Of a stretch of 64,000 nucleotides of DNA, positions 37,608 to 47,993 are shown piece after piece. The DNA is from Aquimarina macrocephali JAMB N27 (GTDB taxonomy: Bacteria; Bacteroidota; Bacteroidia; Flavobacteriales; Flavobacteriaceae): the NCBI RefSeq assembly GCF_000520995.1, contig NZ_JACA01000003.1:372001-436000 (forward strand), in the 5' to 3' direction. The notes under the pieces were generated by a model. It saw only the letters and a program-made list of their open reading frames with translations. It was not told the origin of the DNA and did not search any database. Position 1 is the first letter of the stretch. Every line of letters starts with the position of its first letter. A program made the translations under genes and the position numbers.

Positions 37608-38443
37608 AAGAAAAATATAAAAAATACTTGCCTCATATAATTGGAAAATACATCCAGTTTCTTTTCTTTTTTTATCCAAAAAAGGCAATCAATAAAGCAT
37701 ACATCTTATTCTGCACCCCTAGAAAAGGTAAAATATTACCCGAACAAGAAGATTTTCTAGAAGAAGCAGAAGACGAAATGGTTCTTATTGATACTATTTA
37801 TATACAGACCTATAGATGGTCAAGTATGGGGGAAACGATTTTATTAGTTCATGGATGGGAGAGCAATACGCATCGATGGAAGGTACTTATACAAAAATTA
37901 CACAAAAAAGGATTTAATGTAATTGCTTTTGATGCACCGGCACATGGTAATTCTACAGGAAAAATACTAAACGTTCCTTTATACACTAAGTGCCTTCAAA
38001 AAATAGTTGAACTCTATCGGCCTAATCATATGATCGGGCATTCTGTAGGTGGTATGACAACTATATTTCATCAATATACCTACCCAAATAAAGAAATAGA
38101 GAAATTAATAGTACTGGCACCGCCTTCAGAATTATCCAGGATCATGAAAGGATATCAGGAAATATTAAAGCTTTCTCCAAAGTTCATGAAGGCATTAAAT
38201 CAATATTTCAAAGAAAAACATGGTTTCTATTTTGAAGAATTTTCGATGACAAGTTTTGCTAAAAACCTAGCGCTTAACGGACTTTTAATTCATGATAAAA
38301 ATGATGATATCGCTCCTTATAGCGAAGCCGAAGGTATTAGCAAAAATTGGAACAATGCCCAATTTATTACTACAGAAGATTATGGTCACTCCCTGTTTTT
38401 TGATGAAGTTGATAATATGATTATTGATTTTTTGAAAGCATAA
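37604..38443 (+). CDS. Alpha/beta hydrolase
   Basis: This 279-residue serine hydrolase starts with a short hydrophobic segment (QFLFFFYPKKAINKA) that may anchor it to the membrane. The fold is seen in ILLVHGWESN (oxyanion HG), the nucleophile S147 in GHSVGG, the Asp in HDKNDDIAPY and the His in EDYGHSLFF. The coupled overlap with the cupin gene suggests a joint function. The substrate (ester, lactone or lipid) cannot be told. Confidence 0.85.
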   Translation: MKEKYKKYLPHIIGKYIQFLFFFYPKKAINKAYILFCTPRKGKILPEQEDFLEEAEDEMVLIDTIYIQTYRWSSMGETILLVHGWESNTHRWKVLIQKLHKKGFNVIAFDAPAHGNSTGKILNVPLYTKCLQKIVELYRPNHMIGHSVGGMTTIFHQYTYPNKEIEKLIVLAPPSELSRIMKGYQEILKLSPKFMKALNQYFKEKHGFYFEEFSMTSFAKNLALNGLLIHDKNDDIAPYSEAEGISKNWNNAQFITTEDYGHSLFFDEVDNMIIDFLKA

Positions 38444-38571
38444 GACATAAACAAATTCTAATAGCATCATTTTTTAGAAAAAAAAGCACTTCCCTCATTT
38501 AAAAGCACCGTTTACTCATTACTGTTTTCCTAAAACCCATCTTCAGCATAGATTTACGATAAATCTAAATC

Positions 38572-39585
38572 ATGAAAAATTTAATATGCATCTTCTTAGT
38601 ATTCTCTAATTCTTTCGCCTTTGCACAAATTAGAGGAAACGCAACAATTATTTCCAGACAAAATATAATTGCTCCTGCAGAATTGGCAAATGCTGATATT
38701 TATGGAAATCAAATACAACAATTCAGGCAAAAGGATTTAATACCAAATCCAGTAATAACAATCGACGCTAAAGTGTTAAACAATATTATTGCCGATTCGT
38801 ATACCGCAATTTTTAATATCGTTCAAATTGGAAAAACATCTCAAGAAACCAATACACTAATGAAAGAGAGAGTAGCAAAGGTAAAAGATGGATTGCGTAC
38901 TAAAGGTATTTTAGAGGGAGATATTGTTATAGATGTCATATCATTTGTTCCTGTATACGAAACTGTAGTAGAAAAAAAGTTATTTAGCAAAAAATACAAT
39001 GAAGTTCCTAAAGGTTTTGAATTACAACAAAATATCCATGTAAAATTCACTAATGTAAATCAATTTGAAAAAATACTTGCTACCTGCGCAAATAACGAAA
39101 TTTATAATCTTGTCAAAGTAGATTATTTTATAAACGATATACAAACCGTATACAAACAACTACGTACAGAAATATTGAAAACCCTAAAAGAGAAACAACA
39201 ATTCTATACTGATTTAGGTTTTGACTTAACATCATATCGTCCAACAATTGCAGATACTAAATATTGTCATTTTCCAAAAGAATTTTATAAAAACTACCAG
39301 GCTTTTCATAGCACCTCTTTAGAAACTCTTAATAAAAAGCAAGGGATTGTAACTGCAAAAAAACAAACCACATATTATTATGATCCTATCACTTATAAAG
39401 ATTATGATATGGTTATAAATACATCAATAGTTGAACCTGTAGTGCAGATAGGTATGGAAATAAAACTACAGTACACACCTATACCAAAAGAGCAAAAACC
39501 AATTGAAAAAGAAATTACAAATCCGAAATATTTCTTAATCTCACCAGATGGAAACATCGATATTAAAGAATTAAAATTAAACTAA
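38572..39585 (+). CDS. Exported SIMPL-like (DUF541) protein
   Basis: This 337-residue protein has a signal peptide (LVFSNSFAFAQ). The body resembles the SIMPL/DUF541 fold in the pattern TYTAIFNIVQIGKTSQETNTL, then KDGLRTKGILEGDIVIDV and FELQQNIHVKFTNVNQFEKIL. It is longer than most members because of inserts and a C-terminal tail. SIMPL proteins are periplasmic and of unknown role. It is a single gene before rluF. The family call is moderate. Confidence 0.6.
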   Translation: MKNLICIFLVFSNSFAFAQIRGNATIISRQNIIAPAELANADIYGNQIQQFRQKDLIPNPVITIDAKVLNNIIADSYTAIFNIVQIGKTSQETNTLMKERVAKVKDGLRTKGILEGDIVIDVISFVPVYETVVEKKLFSKKYNEVPKGFELQQNIHVKFTNVNQFEKILATCANNEIYNLVKVDYFINDIQTVYKQLRTEILKTLKEKQQFYTDLGFDLTSYRPTIADTKYCHFPKEFYKNYQAFHSTSLETLNKKQGIVTAKKQTTYYYDPITYKDYDMVINTSIVEPVVQIGMEIKLQYTPIPKEQKPIEKEITNPKYFLISPDGNIDIKELKLN

Positions 39586-39650
39586 TACCATTTATCATTT
39601 TGTTATAACCGTTATCTTTAAATGTTATCTTTGTACACTATTTATATTTT

Positions 39651-40520
39651 ATGCTTGAAAAAACTTTCACAAGACTTAATAAATATCTAAGCGAAGTTGG
39701 CTATTGCTCACGTCGTGAAGCAGATAAATTAATTGATCAGGGACGTGTAACCATTAATGGTAAAGTACCAGAAATGGGAACCAAAGTTACTCCCGATGAT
39801 ATTGTTCGGGTAGATGGTGAATTAATAAATAAACCTAAAGAAAAACACGTATATCTTGCTTTTAATAAACCTGTAGGCATTGTTTGCACAACAGCACAAA
39901 ATGAAAAGGATAATATTGTTGATTACATTAATTATCCTAAACGTATTTTTCCTATTGGTCGGTTAGACAAACCTAGTGAAGGGCTTATTTTTTTAACTAG
40001 TGATGGAGATATAGTTAATAAAATTCTTAGAGCAAGAAATAATCACGAAAAAGAATATGTAGTAACAGTAAATAAATTGATTAGTCCATTATTTATAAAA
40101 CGAATGAGTAATGGAGTACCTATTCTCGATACTATAACCCGTAAATGCGAAGTAGAACAAATTAGCAAATATGATTTTAGAATCGTGTTAACCCAGGGGC
40201 TTAATCGCCAAATTCGTAGAATGTGCGAATACCTCGGGTATGAAGTGGTAAAGCTAAAGCGAATTAGAATCATGAACGTCCCTCTTGATGTTCCTACAGG
40301 AGAATGGAGATATTTAACAGAAAAAGAATTAGGAGTTCTTAATGCTGATGTTGGAGATTCGAGTAAAACAGAAGAAGCTTCTGTACTTGAAGATACCAAG
40401 CCCAAAAAAAACACAAATAACTCGAGACGGTTTACCACTAAAAACGATAAAAAGGGAAATTCTGACAAAAGAAATTCTCGTACATCAAGAGATAAAAAAC
40501 GAAGAGATCGAAGAAACTAA
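39651..40520 (+). CDS. rluF: 23S rRNA pseudouridine synthase RluF-like
   Basis: This enzyme isomerises uridine to pseudouridine in 23S rRNA (position 2604 for RluF). The 289-residue protein has an S4 RNA-binding domain (6-60) and the catalytic domain with D106 in [10 protein letters not shown]. It then has [21 protein letters not shown], which points to RluF rather than RluB or Rsu[17 protein letters not shown] completes the fold. The last 60 residues are a Lys/Arg/Asn/Ser-rich tail, common in Bacteroidota homologues. Confidence 0.9.
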   Translation: MLEKTFTRLNKYLSEVGYCSRREADKLIDQGRVTINGKVPEMGTKVTPDDIVRVDGELINKPKEKHVYLAFNKPVGIVCTTAQNEKDNIVDYINYPKRIFPIGRLDKPSEGLIFLTSDGDIVNKILRARNNHEKEYVVTVNKLISPLFIKRMSNGVPILDTITRKCEVEQISKYDFRIVLTQGLNRQIRRMCEYLGYEVVKLKRIRIMNVPLDVPTGEWRYLTEKELGVLNADVGDSSKTEEASVLEDTKPKKNTNNSRRFTTKNDKKGNSDKRNSRTSRDKKRRDRRN

Positions 40521-40618
40521 CCATTTTCTCGCTGTTAATTATATCTTAATTTCCCCTTTCCAAAGTTTTTTCCTTTTTTAAAATACCTAAATTGTCTTAC
40601 TAATCAATTCTCAATCCC

Positions 40619-41575
40619 ATGACCCGAATACTGTTTTCTTTATTTTTTTTGGTAAGCATTATAACCTGGAGTCAGTCAGAATATGAACCTTCAGAAGCAC
40701 ATCCTTTTGGGCAACCAAATCCCAAAGCACCAAAAGAAATTCTGGATTTTGCACCTCTAATAGGAAAATGTAATTGTATCTCACAAACCAGAAATCCGGA
40801 TCGTACCTGGGGAGAACCGAATAAAATGACCTGGGAATTTAAGTATATTATGAACGGAATGGCCATTCAAGATCAAACATTAAAAGCAGATGGCCGACAC
40901 TCTGGTAGCATAAGACAATTTAATGCAGATAGTAGTCAATGGTATGTACATTATTATTCATCAACAAGAGCCACTCCTCTACTTTCTTCCTGGAAAGGAA
41001 ATAAAAAAGAAGGAAAAGTTATTTTATATCGTAAACAAAAAGCTCCTAATGGTATGGATGGTTTTTCTAAACTTAATTTTTATGATATTAATGACAATGG
41101 ATTTAAATGGCTTGGCGAATGGGTAGATACAAATGAGACCATTTCTTTTCCGACCTGGAAAATCGAATGCGTTAGACAAGAAAACACAGAACAACTCTTT
41201 GATGAAGAACTAATAAGAGCTGAGGCAAAAGCATTTTCTGATGCTTACCTAAGGCAAGATTATGAAGCTATTGCGAAAGCATATACTGATAATGCAAAAA
41301 TATTTCCAACCAATGCACCAATTATTAAAGGATATGAAGCTATTAAAAAAAGGTGGTCAGGATCTAGCGGCTATACTCCGATTGAACATGAAATTATTCC
41401 TGAAGAAATTGTAATTCTTGGAGATACAGCTCATGATTATGGAATATATAAAGGAAAAAACAAAAATGATGATGGAACAGAAATAACATATGAAGGAAAA
41501 TATGTGGTTATCTGGAAAAAAGTTGACAATCAATGGAAAATGTATCTGGACATCTGGAATAGAATAAAAAAATAA
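40619..41575 (+). CDS. Exported two-domain protein with SnoaL/DUF4440-like C-terminus
   Basis: This 318-residue protein has a signal peptide (FFLVSIITWSQ). The first domain (about 35-190) is lipocalin-like, in the DUF1579 style (WEFKYIMNGMAIQDQTL, WLGEWVDTNETISFPTWKIEC). The second (195-318) is an NTF2-like SnoaL/DUF4440 fold (AFSDAYLRQDYEAIAKAYTD, GYEAIKKRWSG, YVVIWKKVDNQWKMYLD). Both are binding or enzyme folds with many possible substrates. It lies 21 nt before a VOC-family gene. Confidence 0.7.
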   Translation: MTRILFSLFFLVSIITWSQSEYEPSEAHPFGQPNPKAPKEILDFAPLIGKCNCISQTRNPDRTWGEPNKMTWEFKYIMNGMAIQDQTLKADGRHSGSIRQFNADSSQWYVHYYSSTRATPLLSSWKGNKKEGKVILYRKQKAPNGMDGFSKLNFYDINDNGFKWLGEWVDTNETISFPTWKIECVRQENTEQLFDEELIRAEAKAFSDAYLRQDYEAIAKAYTDNAKIFPTNAPIIKGYEAIKKRWSGSSGYTPIEHEIIPEEIVILGDTAHDYGIYKGKNKNDDGTEITYEGKYVVIWKKVDNQWKMYLDIWNRIKK

Positions 41576-41596
41576 CCATAATAATTACATTAGAAA

Positions 41597-42022
41597 ATGA
41601 ATATTTTATCTCCTTTCCATCTGGCGATTCCTGTTCATAACTTAGAAAGTGCCAGAAATTTTTATAAAAATATTCTGGAGCTTGAAGAAGGTAGAAGTAG
41701 TGACCACTGGGTTGATTTTAATTTCTTTGGTCATCAATTGGTCATCCATTACAAACCAAAAACAGGTTTAGAAAATAATCATAACAATTTGGTAGATGGT
41801 AAAGATGTTCCTGTTCCTCATTTTGGAATTATTCTAGAATGGAGTACCTGGCAAAATTTTGCAAAAAAACTATCTGATAAAAATATTCAATTCGTTATTG
41901 AACCATATATCAGATTTAAGGGGGAAATTGGGGAACAAGCTACTATGTTCTTTTATGACCCTAGCGGTAATGCACTAGAGTTTAAGTCATTTAAAGATGC
42001 ATCTCAAATTTTTGCAAAATAG
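41597..42022 (+). CDS. VOC-family (glyoxalase-like) protein
   Basis: This 141-residue protein is a single vicinal oxygen chelate unit, with [20 protein letters not shown] at the start and [14 protein letters not shown] at the end. Metal-ligand residues H and E are at the expected places (H8, E near 130). It could be a dioxygenase, lyase or resistance-type protein. The sequence resembles general bacterial VOC dioxygenase-like proteins. It probably shares a transcript with the preceding gene. Confidence 0.85.
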   Translation: MNILSPFHLAIPVHNLESARNFYKNILELEEGRSSDHWVDFNFFGHQLVIHYKPKTGLENNHNNLVDGKDVPVPHFGIILEWSTWQNFAKKLSDKNIQFVIEPYIRFKGEIGEQATMFFYDPSGNALEFKSFKDASQIFAK

Positions 42023-42244
42023 AAAATCCCTATATCCCCAGTAAGAGGTTAAAAAATAATATTCTACAAATGAATGTAAGTATATTCCTACTCAAGCCTT
42101 AAGATTTAAGTATAAATTACGTATTATAAAGGATTTTCATTATATTAGGGCTAAAACCAACTTTTTTATTGTTTTTTAACACATTTAACATAAATATAAT
42201 TTTGTTTTAAACAATTAGTAACCATAATTTCAAAAAGTTTAGTA

Positions 42245-43066
42245 ATGAGAAGAATTATACTTTTTAATATTTTAATGACTTTAATTCTAGTTAGCTGCGG
42301 TATTCCTCAGGCTGATTTTGATAAATTAAAGGAAGAAAATGATAAATTAAAAAAAGAAATTGCAGAATGCCAGCTAACTCCTACTCAAATTCTTGAGCAA
42401 GCTCATGAATTCTATGACGCCTTAGATTATATCAGAAGTAAAGAACGACTTGAAGTTCTAGTCGATAAATACCCTAATTCTAGTGAGACTAAGAAAGGAA
42501 AAAGCTTATTAAAAAAGGTCAAGAAAGAGATTCTTCAAGCTGAAAAAGCACTAAATAAAGATAAATTAACCGAAGAAAGTAATCCTGAGGATTATAAAAA
42601 AGCATTTGCAAAAATGCGGAAGAAGTATGATGCTGTTAATGAAGTAACCTGGTATTCAGATAAATCTTCTATACAGGTAAATACTAAAAGTTATTTTCAG
42701 ACTTATATTGGTAAAAAAGATAGTCGTAAACCATGGTTAGGGTTTTCTATAAACTATTTCACTAAAAAAGATTGGTTATTTATTCAAAGAATCGAAATAG
42801 ATGTAGATGGTAAAATCTATGATATAGAAGAAGATACACCTGGAGAATTTAATTCGAAAGAAGAATCCGGAGGAAAAAGAGAATGGATTGATCGTGTTGT
42901 AAAACAACTTGAGATGCCTATGATAAAAGCGATTGCTTCTGGGAAAAAAGTTAAAATAACATTTTTCGGAAAAGAAAATGTTGATTCGAGAACCGTAAGT
43001 AAAGCAGAAAAGAAGGCTATGAAAAATGTTTTGGTAGCTTTTGATGTACTTAGAGAGCTTAAATAA
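42245..43066 (+). CDS. Coiled-coil lipoprotein of unknown function
   Basis: This 273-residue protein has a lipobox (LILVSC, Cys18). A short coiled coil follows (DFDKLKEENDKLKKEIAECQ), then a TPR-like helical region (AHEFYDALDYIRSKERLEVL) and a beta-rich C-terminal half (NEVTWYSDKSSIQVNTKSYF). No known enzymatic motif is present. It lies alone with a strong terminator downstream (43087-43154). Confidence 0.65.
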   Translation: MRRIILFNILMTLILVSCGIPQADFDKLKEENDKLKKEIAECQLTPTQILEQAHEFYDALDYIRSKERLEVLVDKYPNSSETKKGKSLLKKVKKEILQAEKALNKDKLTEESNPEDYKKAFAKMRKKYDAVNEVTWYSDKSSIQVNTKSYFQTYIGKKDSRKPWLGFSINYFTKKDWLFIQRIEIDVDGKIYDIEEDTPGEFNSKEESGGKREWIDRVVKQLEMPMIKAIASGKKVKITFFGKENVDSRTVSKAEKKAMKNVLVAFDVLRELK

Positions 43067-43086
43067 ATTATAAAATAACCTAAAGT

Positions 43087-43154
43087 AAACGGTTTGAAAA
43101 GTAGATTGATAACATATTCATTTGCTTTTCAAACCGTTTATTTTATGCAAACTA
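43087..43154 (+). terminator. Terminator after the coiled-coil lipoprotein gene
   Basis: AAACGGTTTGAAAAG and CTTTTCAAACCGTTT form a perfect 15-bp stem with a long AT-rich loop, followed by ATTTT. Confidence 0.75.
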
Positions 43155-43256
43155 ATACTAAAATAAGGTTCGTAATCGAATACTTCAGTTTTGTGAATGA
43201 TATCCTAAAAATTCTCCCTATATTCCGCCCCTATTGAATAAAATAGAAAAAGAAAA

Positions 43257-44177
43257 ATGGAATTTATTAAACCCTTGACCTATGGAGTGCCTCTTTTTTT
43301 GGCACTAATTTTATTAGAGCTCACCTACAGCAAAACTCATAATCAAAAGGATCTATATAATTGGAAAGACTTAACTGCCAGTTTAACTATGGGTATAGGA
43401 TCAGCGATCTTAGGGCCATTAATCAAGACTATTTTTTCTATTGTACTCTTTCATTTTGTTTATGAACTTTTTAATCCTGAAATTAATGGGATTCGAACTA
43501 ATATAATGGGCTGGAAATCCTTTGGATTTGCATGGTATGTTTGGCTTTTATGTCAACTCGCAGATGACTATACCTATTATTGGTTTCATAGACAAAATCA
43601 TATGGTAAGAGCTTTGTGGGCTGCACATATTGTACATCATTCTTCGGATAATTTTAACTTGGGTACTGCAGTAAGAAATGGGTGGTTTACTCTTCTTTAC
43701 AAACCATTGTTTTATATGTGGTTACCCGCAATAGGATTCCCTCCAGGGATGGTAATAGTTTGCCTGGGTATTGAAGCCCTATGGCAATTTCAACTCCACT
43801 CGGTATATATTCCTAAAATGGGAATAATTGAAAAAATATTTAATACGCATACTATGCATCAGGTACATCACGCCAAAAACATAGAGTACATGGATAAAAA
43901 TCATGGAGGATTTCTCAATATTTTTGATAAAATATTTGGCACCTGGAAAGAACTAGACGAAGATATAGAAATAAAATATGGTGTTACACATGCTCCTAAT
44001 TCATATAATCCATGGGTGATCCTCACTCATGAATACAAGGACATATGGAATGACACCAAAAAATCAAAAAACTGGTATCATAAATTCATGTATATTTTTG
44101 GCCCTCCCGGATGGAGTCATGACGGTAGTACTTTGACCGTAAAACAGATGCAACGAGAACTTAAGCTTAAAAAGTAA
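43257..44177 (+). CDS. Sterol desaturase / fatty acid hydroxylase family protein
   Basis: This 306-residue integral membrane protein belongs to the di-iron fatty acid hydroxylase superfamily. The histidine boxes are present: HRQNH, HIVHHSS and HTMHQVHHAKN, with about four transmembrane segments. Family members hydroxylate or desaturate sterols, carotenoids or fatty acids. It sits 51 nt before an aldehyde dehydrogenase gene, so a joint role in lipid or aldehyde metabolism is plausible. The exact substrate cannot be told. Confidence 0.9.
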   Translation: MEFIKPLTYGVPLFLALILLELTYSKTHNQKDLYNWKDLTASLTMGIGSAILGPLIKTIFSIVLFHFVYELFNPEINGIRTNIMGWKSFGFAWYVWLLCQLADDYTYYWFHRQNHMVRALWAAHIVHHSSDNFNLGTAVRNGWFTLLYKPLFYMWLPAIGFPPGMVIVCLGIEALWQFQLHSVYIPKMGIIEKIFNTHTMHQVHHAKNIEYMDKNHGGFLNIFDKIFGTWKELDEDIEIKYGVTHAPNSYNPWVILTHEYKDIWNDTKKSKNWYHKFMYIFGPPGWSHDGSTLTVKQMQRELKLKK

Positions 44178-44228
44178 AAAACTTGACAAAAATCCTTATT
44201 TTTAAGATTCTTAAGAATATTTATCATT

Positions 44229-45593
44229 ATGGATTATCAAGGTGTCATAGATCAACAACGTTTATTTTTTAATACAAATACGACGAAAGACACCTCTTTT
44301 AGAATTAAAGAACTAAAGAAGCTAAAAAATATATTACAAAAAAATGAGAAGCTACTTTACGAGTCTATCTATGCCGATTTTAAGAAATCCGAATTCGAAA
44401 CTTATGTTACAGAGTTATCCATAATTTATCATGAAATTGATCTTGCTCTAGTAAACATTAAAAAATGGGCTCGTAAAAGAAAAGCCTCTACAGGATTAGC
44501 TAACCTTCCTGGAAGAAGTTACATTATCCCAGAACCATATGGGAATATTCTTGTAATCGGAGCGTGGAATTATCCATATCAATTATCACTTTGCCCAGCG
44601 ATAGCAGCAATTGCTGCAGGATGCACTGTTATTCTTAAACCAAGCGAGATGCCATCTCATACCTCTGCGACAATGGCTTCACTTATTAATCAAAATTTTG
44701 ATCCTGCTTTTTTTAAAGTGATTGAAGGCGGAGTAAAGGAAACATCTGATCTTTTAAAAGTTAAATTCGATAAAATATTTTTCACAGGTAGTGTATCGGT
44801 AGGAAAAATCATTTACCAGGCAGCTGCAAAATACCTTACTCCGGTTACTCTCGAATTAGGAGGTAAAAGTCCTGCTATAATTACTAAAGACGTACATATA
44901 AATATGGCTGCCAAAAGATTGGTTTGGGCCAAATTTCTTAATGCTGGACAAACTTGTATTGCTCCCGATTATGTTTTAGTAGAATCCTCAATATACGATC
45001 AATTTTTATCGGCGATGAAAGATCATATTAATAAAGCTGATTATGAAGTAGCTCATCATAACTACACGCAGATCATTAATGATAAGAATTTTGATAGACT
45101 CAATAATTTAATAGATCCCAACAAAATATATATAGGCGGCTTAGGTAATCCAGAAGAGCGAGTAATACCTCCTACAATTCTAAAAGATGTATCTTTTTCT
45201 GACAAAGTAATGCAAGAAGAAATATTTGGTCCTATTTTGCCTGTACTTTCATTCGATTCTATCGAAGAAGCTATCACAAAAATTAAAACACTATCCAAAC
45301 CTCTTTCTTGTTATGTTTTTACCAAAAATAAAGCTGTAAAAAACAAAATTCTAAATGAAATATCCTTTGGAGGTGGTGCTATAAATGATGCTGTAATGCA
45401 TTTTGCAGAACAATCTCTCCCTTTTGGAGGTGTTGGTGATAGTGGCATCGGAAATTATCATGGAAAATATGGATTTGATACTTTTTCTCACTTTAAGGGT
45501 ATTCTTCAAAAACCATTTTGGATAGAACTTAATTTAAAGTATGCTCCATATAGTGCAAAAAAATTGAAATGGTTAAAACGAATTATCGGGTAA
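44229..45593 (+). CDS. Aldehyde dehydrogenase, fatty-aldehyde type
   Basis: This 454-residue NAD(P)-dependent aldehyde dehydrogenase has PWNYP-type substrate-loop sequence (GAWNYPYQL near 111-119), catalytic E209 in LELGGK and nucleophile C243 in NAGQTCIAPD. The short form, with a C-terminal hydrophobic stretch (WIELNLKYAPYSAKKLKWL), is like fatty-aldehyde dehydrogenases of the ALDH3 group. Its position behind the hydroxylase-like gene suggests lipid aldehyde oxidation, which is inference. Confidence 0.92.
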   Translation: MDYQGVIDQQRLFFNTNTTKDTSFRIKELKKLKNILQKNEKLLYESIYADFKKSEFETYVTELSIIYHEIDLALVNIKKWARKRKASTGLANLPGRSYIIPEPYGNILVIGAWNYPYQLSLCPAIAAIAAGCTVILKPSEMPSHTSATMASLINQNFDPAFFKVIEGGVKETSDLLKVKFDKIFFTGSVSVGKIIYQAAAKYLTPVTLELGGKSPAIITKDVHINMAAKRLVWAKFLNAGQTCIAPDYVLVESSIYDQFLSAMKDHINKADYEVAHHNYTQIINDKNFDRLNNLIDPNKIYIGGLGNPEERVIPPTILKDVSFSDKVMQEEIFGPILPVLSFDSIEEAITKIKTLSKPLSCYVFTKNKAVKNKILNEISFGGGAINDAVMHFAEQSLPFGGVGDSGIGNYHGKYGFDTFSHFKGILQKPFWIELNLKYAPYSAKKLKWLKRIIG

Positions 45594-45650
45594 ATACACC
45601 TTAATTAGTCTGAATGATTTTCAACAATTTGATAAAAAAAGCAATTAAGC

Positions 45651-46450
45651 CTATCGTCGGGCTTTGATCGCAAAGACTAGTGGGTATAATTTCTCTTTTG
45701 TAGCAAACATCTTGTTTTCATCCTTAATTAAATCAGGAAAAACCTCATAAGGCGATCCGTCATATTCATTTAAGTATTCTATAGTTAATCCGGCTTCTGT
45801 AAGAGAAGATACTACTTCTCCTAATCCATGATTCCATCCATACTCTTTACTAATCATATTAGATTCTGGATTAGCATATGTTCCCTTATATTCTTCATAG
45901 ATGACATCTTTTTGATGATATCCATATTTCATTATAGGCTTCTCTTTTAAATAATCAAACATCCATACTATAGGGTGAAACTCAACTATATAAAAAACAC
46001 CGCCAGGTTTTAGTCGTTCAGCAATCATTTTGCCCCAGGGTTTTAGATCAGGTAACCATCCAATAACTCCATAACTAGTAAAAACAATATCAAACTTATT
46101 TTTAATGTATTCTGAAGTATCCAACACATTACAACATACAAATTTTGCACCCAGATCCAGCTCTGCATTTAAACTTTTGGCCAATTCGATTCCTTTTTCT
46201 GATAGATCAACACCAGTACATTTTGCTCCTAACCTACTCCAGCTTAAAGTATCCTGCCCAAAGTGACACTGAAGATGTAATAATACTTACCAGACACATC
46301 TCCTAGCGCTTCTAGTTCATATTGTTTCAATGAAGTTTTTCCTTTTTTAAAAGCTTCTATATCATAAAAATCACTTCTGGCATGAATATCAACTTTTTTA
46401 TTCCAGGTCTGTTTATTGGTTTCAAAATAATTGTGTAGTTCTTTAGACAT
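45651..46450 (-). pseudogene. SAM-dependent methyltransferase, frameshifted
   Basis: This reads as one class I methyltransferase broken by one frameshift. The first part (46450 to about 46280) starts MSKELHNYFETNKQTWNKKV and runs to EALGDVSGK. The frame then shifts at about 46277-46290 in a TATTATTA run. The second frame continues with LHLQCHFGQDTLSWSRLGAK, CTGVDLSEKG and IELAKSLNAE, then FDIVFTSYGVIGWLPDLKPW to the end at 45651. The SAM loop is thus split across the frames. The reading resumes perfectly with one base removed, so this is either a recent mutation or a sequencing error. Confidence 0.85.
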
Positions 46451-46594
46451 TATGAGATTAATTTAACCAAGTATATTTATTTTTCATAAATATAATAAAG
46501 TCAATTTTATTAAAATATATGATAAAAAAACAATGGCATGTATTAAACAAATACAAAACCGTAACTTTGAAAAATCAGTTTTCAACCTATTACT

Positions 46595-47416
46595 ATGAAT
46601 AATTTCTCTACTACATTTTTTGTTTTTTTTGTATGTATTTCATTTTCGGTAAAATCACAATCTTTTGATACTCCAGAAAGTATAACATTTGATGAAGCAA
46701 CAGATTCTTATTATATTTCAAATATTGGTAGTGGAGAAATCCTTAAAATAGATAAAACAGGTAAAAAAACATCTTTTGTCTCGGGATACACTTCATTTCT
46801 GGGTGTAAAACTACACGACGGAGTTATTTATAGTGCAGAAGACAATAAATCCGGAGATGACTTTATTCGAGGATTTGATGTATCGACAGGGAAGTTAGTA
46901 TTTTCATTAAGCATACCAAACACTAAACAGCTTAATGATATCGAATTTGATAATAAAGAAAATTTATATGTTTCAGATCGTGAAGGGCATATAATCTATA
47001 AAGTATCTATTAGTGATGCCTCTTATGAAACTCTTGATGATACTATTAACACTCCAAATGGGCTTTATTTTGACAACAAAAAGAATAGATTATTAGTCTG
47101 TAATACGATTGATAAAAGTGTAGTATATGCAATAGATATAGAAAGTAAAAAAACTACACTAGTTGTTAAAACCAATTATCCACATTTAGACGGAATCACA
47201 ATGGATAAAGATGGATTACTTTATCTTACTAGTTGGTCAATTGATTGGAAAAATAGCATCCTTTTAAAATATGAGGGCAAAGAATTTACAGAAATTGCAA
47301 CTAATAGCAATGGGATGGCTGATATAGAATATAATCAAAAAACAAATGCTATAGATATCGCACAATTATTTGACAACTCGATATTACATTTTAATCTTTT
47401 GAATAAAAAAAAGTAG
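46595..47416 (+). CDS. Exported beta-propeller, SMP-30/NHL-like
   Basis: This 273-residue protein has a signal peptide (FFVFFVCISFSVKSQ). About six beta-propeller blades follow, each with a pattern such as NDIEFDNKENLYVSDREGHI, NGLYFDNKKNRLLVCNTID and DGITMDKDGLLYLTSW. It resembles the SMP-30/gluconolaconase/YncE group. Metal-site residues of true lactonases are not clear, so it may bind ligand rather than act as an enzyme. It is monocistronic. Confidence 0.75.
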   Translation: MNNFSTTFFVFFVCISFSVKSQSFDTPESITFDEATDSYYISNIGSGEILKIDKTGKKTSFVSGYTSFLGVKLHDGVIYSAEDNKSGDDFIRGFDVSTGKLVFSLSIPNTKQLNDIEFDNKENLYVSDREGHIIYKVSISDASYETLDDTINTPNGLYFDNKKNRLLVCNTIDKSVVYAIDIESKKTTLVVKTNYPHLDGITMDKDGLLYLTSWSIDWKNSILLKYEGKEFTEIATNSNGMADIEYNQKTNAIDIAQLFDNSILHFNLLNKKK

Positions 47417-47698
47417 TATCGTACATACATAAAAATCTAATCTATTTCCCTAGTCATAAAACAAGCAAAAAAACCCATAAAACATAGGGTTACGTGTGAC
47501 ACAAGAGTTATTTACACTTATAATTCAATTCAAAAAAAACTTATTTTTTTCTATTTTTTTTCATAGGTTGAGGTTTCCCGTAAGAATTCTAAAAAAATCT
47601 GTACTAAATTAGTAATAGAGAAAAAATAATAAAAAATACACTTCTCATTATACGTCAGTTTACCGATCAATAATTGCTTATACTTACTATAACTAACT

Positions 47699-47986
47699 AT
47701 GAATGACTTAATTTTAAAAGACACAAATATGAGTTTAAATAGAATAGCTAGAAAAAGTGGTGTAACATTAAACACACTTAGAGATCTTACTCAAGGAAAT
47801 GTAAGATCTGGCATAGCAAATAAGCTTGGGGTTGCAACTTCTTCATTACAAACATTTGTAGATGGAGGTACTAGTAATGCACTTGCTACTAAAATAGAAA
47901 CAACCTCAACAAGTTTACAAGAACTTAGAAACATGATTGGACAAAGAGGTGCAATTGGATTAATCGTTAGATTATTATTAGTTTAA
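47699..47986 (+). CDS. Small protein built from three helix-turn-helix-like repeats
   Basis: This 95-residue protein contains three successive units of about 22-25 residues: SLNRIARKSGVTLNTLRDL (12-30), RSGIANKLGVATSSLQTF and ALATKIETTSTSLQELRNM. Each follows the scheme [IL]A-x-K-x(3)-T-x(2)-[ST]-L-x-x-[LF], which looks like the two helices of a helix-turn-helix unit. It ends with a hydrophobic tail (AIGLIVRLLLV). I know no family with this layout. The start could also be Met11 (47729). It lies 200 nt before the AraC gene. Confidence 0.6.
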   Translation: MNDLILKDTNMSLNRIARKSGVTLNTLRDLTQGNVRSGIANKLGVATSSLQTFVDGGTSNALATKIETTSTSLQELRNMIGQRGAIGLIVRLLLV

Positions 47987-47993
47987 ACACTAG

